Positions 5,164 through 7,299 of a stretch of DNA of 7,299 nt are shown piece after piece. The stretch is from an uncultured Actinomyces sp. (GTDB lineage Bacteria; Actinomycetota; Actinomycetes; Actinomycetales; Actinomycetaceae), in NCBI GenBank assembly GCA_938022345.1, contig CALIEP010000287.1:1-7299 (forward strand). The letters are read 5' to 3'. Numbering within the stretch: the stretch's first letter is position 1; each line of letters opens with the position of its first letter. The position numbers were made by a program, and so were the translations under genes. The notes below the pieces were generated by a model. It did not search any database. It had not been told where the DNA came from and was given only the letters and a program-made list of their open reading frames with translations.

Positions 5164-5231
5164 TTCGAAAAGTGCATTACCCGATCGTAGAAAAAAGGAT
5201 TTTTCTCTGCGATTGACATGTTTTCGAAGGG
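5164..5231 (+). promoter_or_regulatory. Layered inverted repeats in the lsr2 leader that overlap the ribosome binding site
   Basis: The outer arms are TTCGAAAA (5164-5171) and TTTTCGAA (5221-5228). Inside them ATCG (5184-5187) pairs with CGAT (5210-5213), and AGAAAAA (5189-5195) with TTTTTCT (5200-5206) around the loop AGGA. The right outer arm shares bases with the Shine-Dalgarno GAAGGG (5226-5231), so the folded leader could reduce translation. The sequence also offers curved, AT-rich DNA of the kind Lsr2 binds. Confidence 0.45.
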
Positions 5232-5239
5232 TGAAAACT

Positions 5240-5566
5240 ATGCAGAAGAAAGTCGTTGTATTAGTTGATGACCGTGATGGCTCGGTCGCTAAGCAAACAA
5301 TTTCATTCGCATTCAAAGGCGTATCGTATGAAATTGATCTTTCCGACCAGAATGCTGAGCAATTTGAGCGCGACATCGAACCGTGGATTTCCGCAGCTCG
5401 TAGGGTAGGTGGGCGTCTCAATAGTCGTCGCAGCACGCCGTGTGGAGATGCTGAAGCAAAGAGTGTTCGCGTGCGTCGTTGGGCTCGAGAAAAGGGAATC
5501 GAACTGAGCGATCGTGGTCGGATTCCTTCTGCCATTATCGAGCAGTTTGAGAAGGAAAATCGCTGA
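5240..5566 (+). CDS. lsr2: Lsr2 nucleoid-associated protein / xenogeneic silencer
   Basis: This 108-residue protein is close to the usual Lsr2 size (about 110). The N-terminal oligomerisation domain shows Val-Val-Leu-Val-Asp-Asp-Arg-Asp-Gly-Ser (6-15), Gly-Val-Ser-Tyr-Glu-Ile-Asp-Leu-Ser (27-35) and Ala-Ala-Arg-Arg-Val-Gly-Gly-Arg (52-59). After a basic linker, the DNA-binding domain has Val-Arg-Arg-Trp-Ala-Arg (78-83) and Ser-Asp-Arg-Gly-Arg-Ile-Pro (90-96). The Arg-Gly-Arg at 92-94 is the AT-hook-like motif that enters the minor groove of AT-rich DNA. Lsr2 bridges DNA and silences horizontally acquired genes in actinobacteria. I chose ATG 5240, which has GAAGGG at 5226-5231 with an eight-base spacer, rather than GTG 5159, which would add 27 residues unlike the family. 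A strong terminator follows. The Cys68 region is a lineage-variable linker. Confidence 0.96.
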   Translation: MQKKVVVLVDDRDGSVAKQTISFAFKGVSYEIDLSDQNAEQFERDIEPWISAARRVGGRLNSRRSTPCGDAEAKSVRVRRWAREKGIELSDRGRIPSAIIEQFEKENR

Positions 5567-5593
5567 TCTTTCTTCTGAATTCCATCGATATTT

Positions 5594-5634
5594 TGCGGGG
5601 TATTTCTTATCGAAATACCCCGCATTTATATTTG
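5594..5634 (+). terminator. Rho-independent terminator of lsr2
   Basis: TGCGGGGTATTTC (5594-5606) pairs perfectly with GAAATACCCCGCA (5612-5624) around TTATC, followed by TTTATATTTG. It begins 27 bases after the lsr2 stop. Confidence 0.93.
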
Positions 5635-5671
5635 TATTCAATACGTTTTGTATCGAGTGGTCAGTTTTCAC

Positions 5672-5728
5672 GACCTGTACCGGTTTAGATTGCCCTCGTA
5701 TGAACAGAAATAGCTAAAACCGCAGGTC
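5672..5728 (-). repeat. Bulged inverted repeat downstream of the asparaginase gene
   Basis: GACCTG (5672-5677) pairs with CAGGTC (5723-5728), and after a three-base bulge CGGTTTAG (5681-5688) pairs with CTAAAACCG (5714-5722, one extra base). The loop is 25 bases and no T-run follows on the minus strand. It sits two bases past the asparaginase stop, so it may protect or terminate that transcript, but it is a poor intrinsic terminator. The rest of 5635-5730 shows nothing else. Confidence 0.4.
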
Positions 5729-5730
5729 AG

Positions 5731-6735
5731 CTACTCAATGCCTGGAAGACTTACTTCACCAGCAATAGATCGATTCATCCACTGTGCGAACTCTTCACCC
5801 TGCAAACCCTGCGAGAGCAAGAAGATTGTCTTCGCATACAAGGCCTCAAGCGTCATGTCGTGCGCGCTAATCGCGCCCAAGCGCGCCAGAGTGCTCCCGG
5901 CCTCGTAATGGCCTAAGACAACCTCGGCCTGGTAGCACTGCGAGGCAACGATCAAGGGAACCTCGGCCTCGCGCAGTTCCTGCAAAACATCCACAAAACC
6001 CGGGTCTGAAGCCGGAATATTCCCCACGCCGTATGCGCGGATGATCACGGCCTCGGGTAGGGGAGTGAACATGGAACGTAAACGCGCTGTGCTCAGGCCG
6101 GGAACAATGTCCACAACGGCAACGTCGTGGCGAGTGTAAGGTGCGGGATTAGCCCAACCTTCACCGGCCTCGATACTGTGATACCAGCGCCAAGGGGCAC
6201 CTGTACGCGCGATCGGCAAGGTCGAAGGTGAATCAAAGCCGGCGAAGGCCCATGATGAGGTCTTCGTTGAACGATTTCCTGCCAGCAGCATATGACCAAA
6301 GAACAAAGTCACGCCGCTCACCTGGGAACTTCCGGCTGCGCGCAAAGCACCTGTCACATTCGCGGAGGCGTCGGTTCCGACGACGCCTAGAGGGTACTGA
6401 GAACCCGTTAAAACAATGGGCTTCGTCAAATCAGCCAGCGCATACGACAGTGCCGCAGCGCTATAGGCCATGGTGTCGGTCCCATGGAGAACCAAGAAAG
6501 CATCAGCTTCATCGGAATGAGCGCGAATATCGTCGATGATCATCTGCCAGTGGATCGGTGTCGTTTCCGAAGAGTCGACCAGCGGCGAGAGCTGAGACAT
6601 TGACACATGTCCCTTGAGCTCGATCCCGTCGAACTGAGTGTTGAGCCATGACGCCATATCGGCGCCCGGTCGTAAACCGTCAGGAGAATCAACCATCCCG
6701 ATTGTTCCGCCTGCATACGTCACATGAATCCTCAT
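5731..6735 (-). CDS. ansA: Type I (cytoplasmic) L-asparaginase
   Basis: This enzyme hydrolyses L-asparagine to aspartate and ammonia. From ATG 6733-6735 it has 334 residues, the normal length for type I enzymes. Active-site blocks are Thr-Tyr-Ala-Gly-Gly-Thr-Ile-Gly-Met (6-14) with nucleophile-type Thr11, Val-Asp-Ser-Ser (53-56), and Leu-His-Gly-Thr-Asp-Thr-Met-Ala-Tyr (83-91) with Thr86-Asp87. Thr-Gly-Ser-Gln-Tyr-Pro-Leu (110-116) and Arg-Ser-Thr-Lys (155-158) with Lys158 follow. Ala-Tyr-Gly-Val-Gly-Asn-Ile-Pro near the middle of the C-terminal domain also matches E. coli AnsA. The chosen start has AAGGGG at 6743-6748 (minus strand) at seven bases. An in-frame GTG at 6798 would add 21 residues with no family counterpart. 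There is no signal peptide, as expected for the cytosolic, low-affinity type. A small membrane-protein frame lies 55 bases upstream in the same direction. Confidence 0.94.
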   Translation of the reverse strand: MRIHVTYAGGTIGMVDSPDGLRPGADMASWLNTQFDGIELKGHVSMSQLSPLVDSSETTPIHWQMIIDDIRAHSDEADAFLVLHGTDTMAYSAAALSYALADLTKPIVLTGSQYPLGVVGTDASANVTGALRAAGSSQVSGVTLFFGHMLLAGNRSTKTSSWAFAGFDSPSTLPIARTGAPWRWYHSIEAGEGWANPAPYTRHDVAVVDIVPGLSTARLRSMFTPLPEAVIIRAYGVGNIPASDPGFVDVLQELREAEVPLIVASQCYQAEVVLGHYEAGSTLARLGAISAHDMTLEALYAKTIFLLSQGLQGEEFAQWMNRSIAGEVSLPGIE

Positions 6736-6790
6736 AGTGCGTCCCCTTGCATCATTGGATAGCGAAAAAGAAACGAGAGCGGAGGGGTGG

Positions 6791-6999
6791 TTATTCACCT
6801 AACTGGCGCGGGGCCTCGTCATTTGAAGAAAATTTACCGTGAATTACATACCAACCACAAACCATTGCTACGACCACCACTGCGAAGAGAGCGAGGGTCC
6901 AACGGCCATTGGTGCTGGTGGCATTTGAAGCAACGACAATCGCAAAGAAAGCCAGCGAGATGTAGTTCGTGAGTGGCGCTTTGATGCTGTGTCACTCAT
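6791..6999 (-). pseudogene. Small two-helix membrane protein frame, apparently frameshifted near its N-terminus
   Basis: On the minus strand an open frame of 66 codons (6991 down to the TAA at 6791-6793) encodes a protein-like sequence. It has a hydrophobic stretch of about 14 residues (Ile-Ser-Leu-Ala-Phe-Phe-Ala-Ile-Val-Val region), a short polar Asn/Thr/Gly-rich turn, and a second hydrophobic helix starting Trp-Thr-Leu-Ala-Leu-Phe. A polar, acidic tail ends Gln-Leu-Gly-Glu. No ATG, GTG or TTG begins this frame; TGA precedes it at 6992-6994. ATG 6997-6999 lies just upstream in another frame (Met-Ser-Asp-Thr-Ala-Ser), with a TAAACT -10 exactly six bases before it, as for leaderless genes. 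Adding one base (or removing two) between them would give a protein of about 69 residues. I do not recognise the family. A degraded gene or a sequence indel are both possible. Confidence 0.5.
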
Positions 7000-7234
7000 G
7001 CGCGAAGTTTAAAAGGACCATGCTGGACACTTGCTGGGTGGCCCCTACTGAGTCACTGACCGAAGTTGATCTGGTTGCGATTATTTGATGCTTTTGAGAG
7101 CTCATGTGCTGGGGTGTTGCAGATAGGGCGCGTGCAGGATGTCGCCGTTTTTCTTCTCATCTGCGGAAACAGGGGAATAATACGGGACGCGTGACGCAGG
7201 TCCCGTGACACATGTGCGAAAAGAATGAAAGAAT
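7000..7234. other. Intergenic spacer between the small membrane frame and gpmA
   Basis: No convincing gene is visible here. A short + frame from ATG 6984 or ATG 7020 ends at TGA 7086-7088 and encodes at most 34 residues without recognisable features. The right-hand part holds the gpmA upstream region, described separately. The left end holds the minus-strand TAAACT element at 7006-7011. Confidence 0.5.
7178..7216 (+). promoter_or_regulatory. gpmA upstream region: candidate -10, hairpin and palindrome
   Basis: TAATAC (7178-7183) is a possible -10, without a good -35. ACGGGAC (7182-7188) pairs with GTCCCGT (7200-7206), extended inside by GCG/CGC (7189-7191 with 7195-7197). It is followed by the palindrome CACATGTG (7209-7216). 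These could be leader structure or regulator sites for gpmA. Confidence 0.3.
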
Positions 7235-7299
7235 ATGAGCATGACCTACAAACTGGTGCTGCTCCGCCACGGCGAGAGCGAATGGAATGCAAAGAACCT
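7235..7299 (+). CDS. gpmA: 2,3-bisphosphoglycerate-dependent phosphoglycerate mutase, N-terminal fragment
   Basis: Only the first 21 codons plus two bases are in the window, and the gene runs off the right edge. The sequence Leu-Val-Leu-Leu-Arg-His-Gly-Glu-Ser-Glu-Trp-Asn is the phosphohistidine signature of this glycolytic enzyme. Its His is phosphorylated during interconversion of 3- and 2-phosphoglycerate. Two in-frame ATGs are possible, 7235 and 7241. GAAAG at 7227-7231 is a poor Shine-Dalgarno but is better spaced (nine bases) for the second, and Met-Thr-Tyr is a typical actinobacterial N-terminus. I list the longer form. Confidence 0.92.
   Translation, partial: MSMTYKLVLLRHGESEWNAKN

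Noticed and set aside
5159..5239. GTG 5159 as the lsr2 start
   Set aside because: The extra 27 residues do not fit the family and no Shine-Dalgarno precedes it. ATG 5240 has both a good ribosome binding site and the expected N-terminus.
5213..5241. TTGACA (5213-5218) as the lsr2 -35 element
   Set aside because: The matching -10 would fall on 5236-5241 and place the start of transcription inside the coding region. The hexamer is part of the leader instead.
5137..5625. Minus-strand frame of 162 codons opposite lsr2
   Set aside because: It covers the lsr2 gene, its leader and part of its terminator on the other strand, and shows no protein family features.
6736..6798. GTG 6798 as the asparaginase start
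   Set aside because: ATG 6735 has a well-spaced AAGGGG, and the protein then begins right at the family's first strand. The extension is not family-like.
6984..7088. Short + frame from ATG 6984/7020 with AGGA nearby
   Set aside because: It has at most 34 residues, poor Shine-Dalgarno spacing (two bases at ATG 7020), and no recognisable sequence. I kept it only as a note under the spacer.
7053..7292. Minus-strand open frame of 79 codons over the gpmA start
   Set aside because: It is antisense to the phosphoglycerate mutase signature, low in recognisable structure and rich in Arg/Ser/Cys, as expected for a shadow frame.

Overview
The window reads as chromosomal DNA from a high-GC Gram-positive bacterium (Actinobacteria), most likely something close to the Actinomycetaceae. 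The evidence is a clear Lsr2 nucleoid protein, actinobacterial-style TANNNT -10 elements (several placed for leaderless transcription), and a moderate GC content that I judged by eye to be in the mid-50s percent. The genus is not established.

Layout. (1) 1-541, + strand: the C-terminal part of a VTC-type polyphosphate polymerase, interrupted by an in-frame TAG at 32-34. (2) 542-675: a leader or terminator region with competing inverted repeats. (3) 676-1140: a RidA-family protein. (4) 1256-1840: an unusual protein with four Gly-Cys-Gly-Cys/His repeats fused to a DUF2249 domain, followed by a strong terminator. (5) 1948-2020, - strand: tRNA-Thr(CGU) with its own long terminator facing the previous one. 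(6) 2188-3228: ferrochelatase (hemH), apparently leaderless and of the proteobacterial type. (7) 3225-4538 and 4553-5005, - strand: a marR-clc pair whose clc stop overlaps the hemH stop. (8) 5240-5566, + strand: lsr2, diverging from marR across an AT-rich, repeat-rich spacer and ending in a strong terminator. (9) 5731-6735, - strand: type I asparaginase. (10) 6791-6999, - strand: a small two-helix membrane protein frame that looks frameshifted. (11) 7235 to the end: the start of phosphoglycerate mutase gpmA.

Functionally this is mostly housekeeping and stress physiology: imine detoxification (RidA), metal handling (Cys/His repeats), haem synthesis or salvage (HemH), anion and possibly acid homeostasis under a MarR regulator, xenogeneic silencing (Lsr2), asparagine catabolism and glycolysis. 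I see no mobile element, CRISPR array or defence island. The items most worth a second look are the metal-binding-repeat/DUF2249 protein, the foreign-looking ferrochelatase, the layered inverted repeats in the lsr2 leader, a possible MarR operator on the clc promoter, and two likely broken genes (VTC and the small membrane protein).
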